This document shows, piece by piece, positions 34,901-46,189 of a stretch of DNA of 64,000 nt. The DNA is from Cunninghamia lanceolata. Taxonomy: Eukaryota > Streptophyta > Pinopsida > Cupressales > Cupressaceae. The translations under genes were made by a program, and so were the position numbers. Each line of letters starts with the position of its first letter. The first letter of the stretch is position 1. The notes beneath the pieces were generated by a model. The model had not been told where the DNA came from, searched no databases, and was given only the letters and a program-made list of their open reading frames with translations. The stretch covers positions 16,252,501 through 16,316,500 of the forward strand of contig BSBN01000254.1 of assembly GCA_027924645.1 (NCBI GenBank). The letters run 5' to 3'.

Positions 34901-35112
34901 CATCCACCTTAGTTTCATGATGGTAGTCACTCCATTACATCATATTAACCACATGTTCAATAATGGTTTCTTAAACAATAAATTATTGCATATAAATTAA
35001 TATAAAATAAATGCATTTCCCATCATTACTATAGTCATAATATTTTCTCTGACTATCTGTCTCCTTGAAAATAATGAAAATAAATATATCAATTTAAAAA
35101 TAGGGTGTGACA
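31940..35112 (-). repeat. G2 3' LTR, 3.2 kb, with internal minisatellites
   Basis: On the minus strand it starts TGTCACACCC, typical of Del/Tekay chromoviruses, at 35112. The far edge is placed by alignment to 47984. It contains a (GA)n run near 32193-32212, a 23-bp minisatellite (CCTTATTATACCATTACA type) at about 33420-33510 and a 41-bp one (TTGGCCATATAACATACTCA type, three units) at 33646-33789. No coding frame is supported. Confidence 0.8.
33420..33789. repeat. Minisatellites inside the G2 LTR
   Basis: Four diverged 23-bp units at 33420-33510, then three and a half 41-bp units at 33646-33789. The counterparts in the other LTR are at about 50400-50510 and 50629-50745, with similar unit numbers, so the arrays predate insertion. 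Confidence 0.8.
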
Positions 35113-35127
35113 TATCTCCCCCCTTAA
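35113..35127 (-). other. G2 polypurine tract
   Basis: On the minus strand AAGGGGGGAGATA abuts the LTR start TGTCACACCC, fixing the orientation of G2. Confidence 0.8.
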
Positions 35128-36500
35128 AGATCATCATCCTTGATGATTATGTCCAACCAAAAAATAAACACTTCAAAACATGTTCTTATACATCATGCTA
35201 TATAATCTAGGATGTGGAAATTTTTTATAGATATCAAATTGTAATCCTCCTAGGTAGCATTTTCTTCTGAATACTGGTCCCACTAGACCTTGCACTGGGT
35301 AACCTCTCTGTTATGCAGGTGGATCTTGTGTACCTCATACACTTTGTGAGGCTTGATCATGACCACTGGGTCCCATACCTAAAGAACATTCCAATCAAGT
35401 ATATGATTAGATCCTAATATATATTTCTTCAAATATGACACATGGAAAATATTATACATTCTTGTAAGGGCTGTGGTAGAGCTATCTTGTAAGAAACTAA
35501 ATTAACCACTTGTAGGACTTCAAAAGGTCCAACATATCTAGGTACTAGTTTGGAAGAATTTACAAACTTAATTGGGCTCTTGTGTGGCTTAACTCTCAAG
35601 AGAACTTTATCTCCTATTGAAAATTATTGAGGTATTCACTCAGCATCCGCATAACTTTTCTGTCTATCATTTACTTCTGCTAATCTTTTCCTGATCAACT
35701 TTAATTGCTCTTCCATTTTTGAAAGTGTTTTTGGCCCAAGGAAAATCCTATCCTCTAGCTTATCCCATCTTATAGGAGTTCAACACTTCTTTCCATACAA
35801 TGCTTCAAATGGAGCCATCTTAATTGAAGAATGATAAGAGTTATTATATGCAAATTCAACTAGTAGAAGATACTCTTCCCACTTATACTAGTGATCCACG
35901 CAATATGTCCTCAACAAATCCCAATATTTGATTTACTCTCTCAGTTTGTCCATCTATTTTTGGATGATAGGCTGAGCTTCTATTTAGTTATGTTTCCAAA
36001 GAAAAGAATACATTTTTCCACAACCTTGAAGTTATTCAAGCATCTTTATCCAAAATTATCTTTTTTGGAATTCCATGCAACTTGAAAATTTTTTGCATGA
36101 ACTTCTTGGCCAAGATGGGTGCTCCATCTATAAGATTACCAGATATAAATTAAGCTATCTTAGTAAGTTTATCCACTACTACAAGAATATCATCATGCTT
36201 ATAGCGGGACATAGGTAATCCTTGGACAAAATCCATACTAATAATCTGCCATTTCTATTCAGGGATGTCACGAGCATACAAAATTTGTCACAAGTGTTGG
36301 TGTTTTATCTTAGTTCTCACTGACACTCTAGGCATTCTTTCACAAATCTTGTAGCATCATTTTTCATTCCCTTCAAAAAACATAAGGCTTTCACATCAGC
36401 TAAAAATTTTGTCAATCCAGGGTGACCTGAATATGGTGTAAAATATGCTTCTTTCCACACAATTCTTCTTAAATCTACTTGATTCAAAACATATATTTTG
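35128..36500 (-). pseudogene. G2 integrase and chromodomain
   Basis: The frames are broken but the domains are readable. From about 36290 downward the core gives DFVQGLPMSRYKHDDILVVV and KLTKIA, then LHGIPKKIILDKDA and AYHPKMDGQTERVNQILG, which carry the second Asp and the catalytic Glu. A chromodomain near 35300-35200 reads VTQCKV, then a stop, then WDQYSEENATWEDYNLI. That matches the W...ENATWE signature by which chromoviruses recognise histone marks. Stops and shifts are frequent. Beyond the chromodomain only the polypurine tract remains. Confidence 0.8.
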
Positions 36501-36927
36501 TTATTGAATCTTAAACACCCATTAAGTTCAAAATAAATTCATCATACCTTGTATCTTAAGTATTTTATGTTAGAGCTCTCAAAATTTACTCATAATATTT
36601 ATCACCAGTTAAATTTCTTAATATCTGAGCTCTCGAGTCAGAGTGCACTTATGCTATTACTAGTATGTGCCTTTTTCAACTCAAGACATCATCCACTCTA
36701 TTTTCCTTACCTTTAATGTAATTAACTTTAAAATCATAATCAAAGATGAGTTCTAACCATCATCTTTGCCAGGCATTAAGGTTAGGTTGTGTGGAGATGT
36801 ACTCCAAATCTTGATTACCAGATTTCAATTCATATTGCTTCCCCAACAAATAATGCCTCCATACTTAGAGAGCATGCATAGTTGCTACTAATTCCAAATC
36901 ATGAGGGCCATAATTCTTCTTGTAAGG

Positions 36928-37701
36928 TTACAACTTCTTGGACTCATAGGATACAACTTGGACTTTTTGCATTAGCACTCCTCCTAACCCTTCTCCTGAA
37001 GCATTAGTCACAACAACAAAACAACCCTTTGGGTCTAGCACTTTAAGAATTGGTGCTGAAGTCAAATTTCTTTTAAGAATATTAAAAGCTTCTTCATACT
37101 TATCTGACCATTCAAATCTCTTTCCTTTTCTTTTAAAGGAAGTGATAGGATGGGAAATTCTAGAAGATTTCAAAATGAACTTCCTATAATGCCTTGCTAA
37201 TCCCATAAAACTATGCACTTCATGCACATTTTTAGGATTAAGCCATTCTAAAATAGTGTTTATCTTTGATGGATCTACAACAATTCCTTTAGCTGATATT
37301 ATATGACCCAAGTATTGCACCTCTTTTGGAAGAACATACATTTGGATAACTTTCCATAAAGTTTATGTTCCCTAAATCATTGGAAAACTATCCACAAGTG
37401 TTGATGATGTTCCTCCTTATTATGAGAGTAGATTAAAATATCATCTAAAAACCCCAGAACACTTTTTCTAGACAGTCTCAAAAAACATTGTTCATTAAAT
37501 TCACAAATGTTGTTGGAGCATTGGTCAAACCAAAAGGTAAGACTATGAACTCATAATGCCCATACCTTGTTCAAAAGGTTGTCTTGAGAATATCTTCTTC
37601 CTTAAATATTAAATAGTGATATCATGATTTAAGGTCAATTTTGGAAAATACAGTGGCATCACACATTTGATAAAAAAAGATCATTTATGCATGGTAGAGG
37701 A
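36928..37701 (-). pseudogene. G2 reverse transcriptase (C-terminal part) and RNase H
   Basis: The frame resumes on the far side of C2. It reads TYPLPCINDLF at the insertion site, then the active-site region LGFLDDILIYSHNKEE near 37430-37460. The 37341-36928 stretch follows with VQYLGHIISAKGIVVDPSKI, FMGLARHYRKFILKSSRISH and GCFVVVTNASGEGLGGVLMQ. In that last motif the RNase H aspartate (usually TDAS) is Asn. The frame is shifted more than once between 37701 and 37341. Together with 45266-45550 this is one gene split by C2. Confidence 0.88.
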
Positions 37702-38796
37702 TGTTGATAACTGAGAGGGGGGGTGAATCAATTATCTTAATTATTTCAGCTTTCTAAACTTTCTTAATAATTAATGCAGCATTAATTCAAATAAGAAAAC
37801 ATAACCATGAAATGGAAATACACATGACACAATAATTTTGACATGGAAACCCTGTTAAGGGAGAAAACCATGGGGTGATTAACCCAAGATTGTATTCTCT
37901 ATTAGAAGAATAGAAATACAAAATGGCACTTGTCAATTAGGGCTCACTGCCCGAGCACACTACTCACAAGAGGCTCACTGCCTATAAGAGACTCACTATC
38001 TACAAGTTGTAAGAAGAATAACAAGATCCTTGAACTAATGAGAAGCATCCACATATGCTGGAGTTCAGTTTCAGTTAGGCTCAGTAAACTGATCTACTGC
38101 ACTTCATCCTTCCTCTTCTTTTCTGTTACTGTCCTTTCACATATCGGACCTTCCTTACTACTTTCACTCTACTCTTCTACTTTTCTTCACACTTCACATA
38201 ACACAACACACACCTTCTCATCGAAATCCATCTGGTATATATATTCACATAAAGGATTTCATCCTCCTTCTAGTCGGCATCCAGAATAGTCAATATTTCC
38301 CAAACTCTAGTCTATCGGCTGAATCCTTGCTTACCAAGTGATGCGGATCAAAAAGAAACTTATAGAAGTCATCTAACAAGTCAGTCAATCATGAATGATA
38401 CCTTAGGAATCTTTATCACCATCAACATCTCATCCAGAATAACTTCTGATGCACTGCCTATTAGTTCTTCCTATGTCTATTCTACCAAACCGGACCCCAA
38501 TACTTGAATGCTTATATCTCTTTACTCTTTCATCACCGGAGGCTCAATTCCTGGAATCTATCAATCAAGGTACTCCTCTTGACTTCCCCAACTCCACACT
38601 TTCCAAAGATACTTCCTCTGAGAGATCCGGACCTGACTGTCAGACCTTGCCACATACTCTATTCTTGCTTACCAGACCACAACACTCTTCAATCTGACTT
38701 CCGGTATAGGCACACCATGTCCTGCGGATGTGTGGGATGAACTTTGTTTCTATCAATGACAACAATCATGAAGCTACAATGTGTCTCTTGCCAACA
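37702..38796 (-). repeat. C2 3' LTR
   Basis: A 1,095-bp direct repeat of 44166-45260, edges TGTTGATAACT and TTGCCAACA. A TATATATA at 38235-38242 is kept in the other copy near 44698. Parts match the reverse complement of the C1 LTR. Confidence 0.93.
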
Positions 38797-39158
38797 ATCT
38801 CCCCATTTGGCATTGATGGCAACACTTAGAGAAAAATGACTAAGTGTTATACTATACTTCCCCTTGGTTGATGCTCTCTTCTAATGTACACTTTACCGAA
38901 GCTCCACCTTAGCTAGATTCCACATTTTTCATTGTTCCTCACTCCCCCTTTGACATCAATGGCAAAGGGTAGGGTCCGCACACCAAAATTGCCCAAAAGC
39001 TCAACTATTCTTAGCCGCATAAGTATATAAATAGGTTATAATTACATATATTGTAGTATGTCTACAAAAGTTGTCTTCAACTATACAACTTTTGTCACCT
39101 AGCTCTGCTTCATCCTATCCCAAATTGAGATGTGACCACTCAATAGGAATGCAAAAGC
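38797..39158 (-). other. C2 polypurine tract and 3' untranslated region
   Basis: On the minus strand AAATGGGGAGAT (38797-38808) abuts the LTR. A second purine tract, CAAAGGGGGAGTG-like, lies near 38942. The rest up to the ORF stop holds no gene. Confidence 0.8.
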
Positions 39159-42100
39159 TTATGCCCTCTTGAGATCTGTCAGATCACTAGTCTGGGCTGT
39201 GGTCTGGGCATCTGTTAGGGCCTCATGCATGGCCTCTAATTTGGGGATAATCATCCCTCTAAGCTCACCCATTCTGCTTAATATGTTCTTCCTCTCCTTC
39301 TCAAGCTTCTTAATCACATTCATGATTACAATAGTTTGACATTCCTGATTTACTATAGAAGAGGAGAGAGGATCACAATTTTGAGATAAACTTGTCAGTT
39401 TATCCTCTTGCTCTTTTACTTTCTTCTTAATATCCTTGGTCACTTTAGGCCAGGATAGACAAAATTTGTAGATATTTCTGCCATCTTTAAGAACATTTTC
39501 TAAGCTCTTTATTCCAATATCCATAACTCTCCTATCATTTGTTATTAGGCCTTGTAACTCTAAGAATCTCTTAACTAAAAATTCTTTCTGGACCTGCTCA
39601 GCTAATTTCTCTAGAGATTCAAAATGTGTACTAACACTATTTACTAGAGCTTTGAGATTACCAAATGAATAGGCTGAGGGATCTTTTTGAAAAGATGGCA
39701 TGATCTTCTCCAATACATTGGATGCCATTTCTATGAGCTTACAGTCTTCCATGTGAGACTTCAGAAGTTTTTCTTTTGCCTTTGCTGAAATAAAGGATGC
39801 TAGCTTCATGGTTTGAACCAGGGAGAGGGAGTCAAAATTGAATGGTCCTTGAAGAAGTTCCGGTTCTTCAAATTCCATCATCTCCTTGGTTAGGAATTCT
39901 TCAACTACTTCTACTGTGTCTCTTGCCGGTGACAGGGTTTTCTCCCCTTCTGCATTCTTACCACTATCATCTTTGGCCTTCTCTGTTGGAGTTTTCTTTG
40001 CTTCTGTAGCCTTACTACTGTCATCTTCTTTTTCTTTCTCCACTACTTCTTGACTGATCTTCTCTTCTACTCTTTCTTTTTCTTTGGATTCGGAGTCTGC
40101 AGGGGAAACCAGAGGAAATAAGTTTTCTTGTTCATGGACCTCCTCTTTTGGAGCAGACGAATCTAAGTCCTTACCTTTTTCTTCACCTGTCTCCTTTACC
40201 TCTTCTACCACTGTCTCAGTAGATTTGTCTTTGTCATCCATGGCAGATGGTTCATCACTTATGTCCTCTACAATTGGAATGTTGAATCTTTTGTATGCAT
40301 TTCAGAGGATCTCTTCTGTCTCTTTTGCTATTTTGTCAATTTTGCTGAGCATAAGCTGATTCATTCTAGCTTTGCTCTAGAACTCATCCTTGCAATCTTT
40401 GAAGATCATATCCATTTGCTTCGGAGTGATTGAAGGAAAGAGTTGAATGGCTATCTATTCCCGAATCTCAAGATCCTTTACCCTAGCATTATTCTTTCTT
40501 ATCTCTAATTCCTTTTCTAGGCTTTTGGGAATGAGAGATATGATTTCAATAAAAGCCTTATTATATATGTTCAAATACTTGATTGTGGCTTCCTCCAGAA
40601 TCTTTTTATCTGCATCATTGTATGCATCGTAGAATTCTGTTATTGGTTGTAGGTTCCCATACATAGTGACTTCTTTAACTACATCATCTAAGGATAGAGT
40701 GGGCCTTTCAACGAATTCTTCTGCCATCTCTTCCTTGTCTTCATCGGTAGAGGGTTCACCAGATACTTTCTTCTTTTTCCTAATTTTCCTTACCTTCTCA
40801 TCTGATTCTGTCTCTTCTTCATCCTTTTGTCTTGTGTAAGACCTTGTTGCCTTTTTTTTGGTTCTCTTCTCTCCTTTTCTGGATGATTTTACTTCCGGTT
40901 TTGATGCCTTTGAGCTCTTTGTAGTGGTGGGTGCAGAGGTCTTAGAGGATCTGATCTGGGAGGGGACTTCCACCAGAGTACCTTCTTTTTCTACTTTTTC
41001 TTTTTCTTTCTCTGCCCTTTCTGTCTTCTCTCTATTTGCATCAAGTGCTTCTTTTGAAATTCCATGCATCTTGGCAAACACTTCTACTTCCTTCCTCACT
41101 TTTCTTTTTATTTCTAGTTGTCTTAACTCCACATAGATCTTCACACTTAATTCTTCAAAGGTTCCAAACCTTTCTGCCTTGGGATCCTTGGACTGACTTA
41201 GCATGTGCTGAACATGCAGCTCCACAATTTTCTCATCCACTTCATACCCCATAGGCATGATCCACATTGTTCTTGGTTCCACTGCCTCCATTAGGCACTG
41301 ATCAGTTTCTACCATAAAGGATATTGTATCTTTATATTTTTCAACTAAAGATTGGGGGATTCTCTCTCTTGCTTGCATCATGCTCTAAAAATTCTTGAAA
41401 TAGCCCCAGAGAGCTATATTATGTGCCTTGGCATCACCAAGCCCATGTATATAATCTCTGATTTGAATGGCTACTGGTCTATCATTCTGCCATACCCAGC
41501 CACTGGATCCGGGAAGCTCATTCATGTAATAAAAGAATAGGTAGAGTATCAAACCACTGTATTTGAAAGAATTCTTCTTATCCTTCTTTATCTTCTATAG
41601 ATTCTCCAAGAGTTGGTTCAGAAGGAGCTCACAAAGATCATAGTCTACATTCTTCCTCAACATTTCATAAGTAGTATATACAGCAGTTTTGAATACTAAA
41701 TTCTCCCTACTAGAATAATATATCTTATATCTAATTATCATTGAAGAAAACTTGATATCCGAATCTGTGATATCCTCAATTGTCATTGCCCTTTTATCAA
41801 ATTTTGATTTGGTAGCTTCACTTACAATTTGGTTTTTGATAGATTTGAGAATAGGCATCTCACTGGTTGAGTGTAATTTGGTTACAACCCTAATGGCATC
41901 CTTAGTGATCTTAAATGACCTGTTCAACCACATGAAGTTGTCATGCATTCTGCTTAAGATATACCGGACCCATTCATCTTCCAAAAAATAGGGGAAATGA
42001 ATGCATTATGCAAAATGTTTGTCCCAAATAGCTTTATACTGAGTTTTGAGTTCGAGTGAGTCATCTATCAAATGCTTGTGATAGATATCGACCAGCTTAG

Positions 42101-42278
42101 ATTCCCCAAATTCTTCAATACTCACATGAATATATGCCCTAACATCTTCTATATATAGAACCCCATGTAGAATGCTTGAAAAGGTGCCTAGGGGATCAAC
42201 TTCTAGAGATTTATATGGATGCTTCTTAAATTTAGGGTGTGGCCTATCAGAAATCTTCACCACATTCAGAGTAGCCAT
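39159..42278 (-). pseudogene. C2 long accessory ORF, about 1,040 codons, unknown function
   Basis: I do not recognise this protein. One frame runs from ATG at 42278 to the stop at 39159 with no frameshift. It is interrupted only by about six stops (near 42003, 41594, 41382, 40452, 40375 and 40303). The N-terminal 450 residues look globular: IHVSIEEFGESKLVDIYHKH, SRMHDNFMWLNRSFKITKDA, LCELLLNQLLENL, VEPRTMWIMPMGYEVDEK. The middle (about residues 390-520) is rich in Lys, Glu and Ser with nuclear-signal-like KRTKKKATR and RKIRKKKK. The C-terminal 350 residues begin acidic and end in helical, coiled-coil-like sequence. It shows no pol motif, no signal peptide and no obvious membrane segment. It occupies the place of pol. 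Confidence 0.7.
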
Positions 42279-42917
42279 TTTCAAAAGATTTACAGAGAGG
42301 TGTTCAGCAACAAAAAATACCTTTTACGCTTCTAGGGTTCGCTAAATGAGCCGGATTAATTTGCTGGATGAATCGAATTCAATGGTTGATCTTTGAGAGT
42401 TTGAGACAATTTATTGCAGAGCTCCTTTTCTTTTCTTCTTGAGTGCAAATGTGCAAATGATGAATGAATGAACTCTTTTATTTTTAGGAAAGCCCTAATT
42501 TCATACTACAATAAATGTGTGACCTAAGTCATTCCGGTTGCCTTGTTTATCTTATTCTGAGACAGATCTTTTTTGGATCACTAAGATACACTTAGAGTCA
42601 TTCTTGGAGATTAGTGATAATCTATCTTCCTTTCCATAAATCATTTGATCTATTCACAGATCAAGATTCCATAGCTTGAATCATGTCAGATTTAACTGTG
42701 AAAAACCCACTTCTCACTGGATGATTGATGAACCGGATTAGTCTTCAACTTGTTTAAAACTTCTTGTGAATCTTTCATCCCTTAACCAAAGCTTATTTAG
42801 ATGTCCCTTTGTGAACCCTTTCATCCACAACTCTCCTTGTGCCAGTTTCGGCACCAATAAACTGGCTAGGGGAAAATATTTTTTCTTTCTGTCTCCCCTT
42901 GAGCCAGAGATCACCTT
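42279..42917 (-). other. C2 spacer between gag remnant and long ORF
   Basis: Non-coding on both strands as far as I can see. On the element strand it begins with a purine-rich AAGGGGAGACAGAAAG and an inverted pair CCAGTTT/AAACTGG near 42845-42865. It ends 90 bp of A/T-rich sequence before the ATG at 42278. It could be a leader for a separate or spliced transcript of the long ORF. Confidence 0.5.
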
Positions 42918-44096
42918 TTAATTTCTAGAAGGAATATCAGCACCAGATTTTGGTGTAGATCCATCTCCTACATTTTCTATACTTCTCTTCACCCAAATCT
43001 TGTTCATCTCACTTTTAACTTCATCTGCATTCACTTTTCCTTTTCCCTTGTCTTGATTCTGATTATGATGTGCTAGACCTCTTTTGTCCTGATTCTTGCT
43101 TCTACAGAATTTGGCAATATGACCGGATCTATTGTAATTGTGGCAAACAACATTTCTTTGCATATTTGATTGATGTCCTCTTGATCTACATTGATTAGCC
43201 ATATGACCCATTCTATTGCATGCAAAGCATCTACCATTGAATGAATTGTTCATTTGCATATTTCTGCATTCGTGAGATTTGTGACCATACCTTTTGCAGT
43301 TAAAACATTGTCCAGAGAAGGATGTGTTAGTCTAATTCATTCTCCTTCTGCATTGATTAGCTTTGTGACCAAAGTTATTCCAGTTGTGGTAGTATCCATT
43401 GAAGGATGGATATCTTTGAGAATTAGGTTGCCTTAACAGAGGCCTTCTAGGCCTATTTCCTTGAATTTTCTAGTCCAAACTTCTTCTGACCAGATCCAGA
43501 GCTTTCTCCTTTCTCATATCCCAAACCACACTTGTCATCTACCCTCTTTTGGCTTTTAAGAAGAACTTCAAGTTGAGCAAAACTTATCTTGAATTTCTCT
43601 TTATATTCGTTTGTTGTTTGAAGATCCCTTTTAAGAGAGACAATTTGATCCTCAAGTTTTTCTTCATTATCTTTAGCATCTTCAAGATTAGATTCAAGAT
43701 GTTTGATTATTCTATCCATCTTGTGGTAGTCTTCCGATTTCTCCTTGAGAGATTGTCTTAGATCATCTTCATTTTTTCTTTTCTCTTCAATTTCTTGGGT
43801 AAACTTCATAACTCCTGATTCCATTTCATGTCTTACCATAATGATCTCTTTTGATAACTTTTCACATAACTTGTTTTTCTCCTTCAGATCTCCAATTGTA
43901 TCATTGGCTTCACCTTGACTTGCCAGTTGCTGAAGTAGCTTCTTTTTCTTTTTCATAGAGAGACTCAGTTTCTCTTTTAATTCATTTATGAAATCATTAG
44001 CCTGTTTGAGTCTTTCCTTCAATTCATTGACTTTAGAATTTGATTGCTTAAGATCATCTAGGGTAGACTTAAGTTGCTACCTCATACCATACACAT
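42918..44096 (-). pseudogene. C2 truncated gag: coiled coil plus zinc knuckles
   Basis: The usual UBN2 core of Copia gag is missing. After the primer-binding site the first ATG (about 44096) opens MDVYGMR. A long charged coiled coil follows (44022-43480, for example KEKLSLSMKKKKKLLQQLAS) and then VDDKCGLGYEKGESSGSGQK, a stretch found at the end of SIRE-like gags. A frameshift near 43460 leads to four knuckle units: a degenerate one ending FGHKANQC, then CFNCKRYGHKSHEC, CFACNRMGHMANQC and CHNYNRSGHIAKFC (one Cys replaced by Tyr). The stop is at 42918. It probably binds RNA, and particle assembly would need another gag. Confidence 0.78.
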
Positions 44097-44152
44097 CCAT
44101 TTGAATTCCCAGATCTTCCTCAAGCTGTTAGGCTCTGTTGGGAGGAACTCGG

Positions 44153-44165
44153 CTCTGATACCAAT
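44153..44165 (-). other. C2 primer-binding site (tRNA-Met type)
   Basis: On the minus strand TTGGTATCAGAGC lies one base from the 5' LTR edge, the same site as in C1. Confidence 0.92.
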
Positions 44166-45260
44166 TGTTGATAACTAAGAGGGGGGGTGAATCAATTATC
44201 TTAATTATTTCATCTTTTTGAACTTTCTTAATAATTAATGCAGCATCAATTCAAATAAGAAAACATAACCATGAAATGGAAATACCCATGACACAATACT
44301 TTTGACATGGAAACCCTATTAAGGGAGAAAACCACGAGGTGATTAACCCAAGATTGTATTCTCTATTAGAAGAACAGAAATATAAAATGGCACTTGCCAA
44401 TTAGGGCTCACTGCCCAAGCACACTACTCACAAGAGGCTCACTGCCTACAAGAGACTCACTGTATACAAGTTGTAAGAAGAATAACAAGATCCTTGAACT
44501 GATGAGAAGCATCTACATATGCTAGAGTTTAGTTCTGGTTAGGCTTAGTAAACTGATTTGCTACACTTCATCCTTCCTCTTCTTTTGTGTTGATGTCCAT
44601 TCACATACCCAACCTTCCTTACTACTTTCACTCTACTCTTCAGCTTTTCTTCACACTTTAAACAACACAACACACACCTTCTCATTGAAATCCATCTGGT
44701 ATATATATCCACACAAAGGATTTCATCCTCCTTCTAGTCGGCATCCAGAATAGTCAATATTTCCCAAACTCTAGTCTATCGGCTGAATCCTTGCTTACCA
44801 AGTGATGCAGATCAAAAAGAAACTTATAGAAATCATCTAACAAGTCGGCCAATAATGAATGATACCTTAGGAATCTTTATCACCATCAACATCTCATCTG
44901 GAATAACTTCTGATGCTCTTCCTGTCAGTTCTTCCTATGTCTGTTCTACCAAACTAGACCCCAATACTTGAATGCTTATATCTCTTTACTCTTTCATCAC
45001 CGGAGGCTCAATTCCTAGAATCTATTAGTCAAGGTACTCCTCTTGACTTCCCCAAGTCTTCACTTTCCAAATATACTTCCTTTGAGAGATCTAGACTTGA
45101 CTGTCGAACCTTGCCACATACTCTATTCTTGCTTACCGGACCACAACACTCTTCAATCTGAGTTCCGGTATAGGCACACCATGTCCTGCGGATGTGTGGG
45201 ATGAACTTTGTTGCCATCAATGACAACAATCATGAAGCTACAATGTGTCTCTTGCCAACA
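44166..45260 (-). repeat. C2 5' LTR
   Basis: A 1,095-bp direct repeat of 37702-38796. Its outer edge TTGCCAACA meets the G2 reverse transcriptase fragment at 45261. Confidence 0.93.
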
Positions 45261-45560
45261 AAGGATACGTGTTCTTAATTGTTTCTTTATTAAGCATATG
45301 ATAATCTATACATAGACACACAGTGCCATCTTCTTAACAAAGATCATTAGCGTACCCCAAGGTGATACACTAGGTCTAATCAACCCTTTCTGCAACAATT
45401 CTTGGAGTTGAGCTTTTAACTCCATCAACCCAGTAGTAGTAGTCATTAGATAAGGTGCTTTGGACACTAGTTTAGAATCACAAATAATATCTATTGCAAA
45501 ATCAAAAAACTCTTTTCAAGGGCAGACTTAGAAGGTCTTTTGAAAACACATCCTAAAAAT
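45261..45560 (-). pseudogene. G2 reverse transcriptase, N-terminal part
   Basis: On the minus strand it reads GLIRPSVSPWGTLMIFVKKM, then a diverged form of the usual DGTLRLCIDYR and ALNK region, and is cut by C2 in the segment that continues as TYPLPCIND at 37701. The LIRPS and SPWG motifs are diagnostic of Gypsy reverse transcriptases. Confidence 0.85.
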
Positions 45561-46150
45561 ATTGAAGAAAAGGGTACTCTTCAAAAGTAGTTTCCTTTAA
45601 TTCCTTCTCCTCTTCATCTTTCACCTCATCTATTTTCACTACAAACATATGGAATCCTTTTCATTTTTCTCTTTTTAATTGCATCACAAATTTTTTTGTA
45701 ATTTCATTTCTCTCTTAAAACCTTGGATGATGATAACATTTGCATAATTGTCAATGCATTCTACTATTTTAGAAAGACAATCAATGGTTTCCCTATGTAG
45801 AGATAGCTATTTCCTCCCTAAGATGAAATCATAAGATCCTAGAGGTGCTACATATAGGTTGACTTCCCAGGAAAAAGTAGGTAAGTTTAATCTAGCTTCA
45901 AACAAGCATTACTCTACCCAAGCTCTTGACTAGTTTGCAAACTCTACTATCCATGAATTACCCATGAACCTAGCTTTCCTAGATATTTTGCCAAGTATTC
46001 TAGGGTTCACAAAATTTTCAATTGCTCCTATATCTATATGAATAGAAATTGGGGTTCCAAAAAAGGTACCTATGGTTTCAATAGGAGTAACCTAATACAA
46101 ATCTTGATGACTATCAAGAGCGGCATGAATACTTTGCTAAAAAGTCATTT
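45561..46150 (-). pseudogene. G2 aspartic protease
   Basis: It is readable on the minus strand as TPISIHIDIGAIENFVNPRI near 46055-46000, where the active-site D-S/T-G is changed to D-I-G, so it is inactive. The second signature is APLGSYDFILGRK, a stop, then LSLHRETIDC near 45850-45780. That corresponds to the LGxYDxILGMDWL block of Gypsy proteases. Confidence 0.75.
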
Positions 46151-46189
46151 GCTATGAAGGTAAAGTTTTTCTTCCATAAGAATTCCCTT

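Larger units (their letters stand above)
37702..45260 (-). mobile_element. C2: non-autonomous Copia-type element with a ~1,040-codon ORF
   Basis: A 7,559-bp element with 1,095-bp LTRs (37702-38796 and 44166-45260) that differ by roughly 5%. It is read on the minus strand, with a tRNA-Met-type primer-binding site and polypurine tract. The flanks are GAGGA (37697-37701) and AAGGA (45261-45265), a 5-bp duplication with one change. No protease, integrase, reverse transcriptase or RNase H is present. It holds only a truncated gag with zinc knuckles and one long unrecognised frame. LTR segments align with C1, so mobilisation by C1-like enzymes is a reasonable inference. Confidence 0.9.

Noticed and set aside
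39159..42278. Envelope protein
   Set aside because: There is no signal peptide, transmembrane segment or cysteine-rich ectodomain. Only the position relative to gag suggested it.
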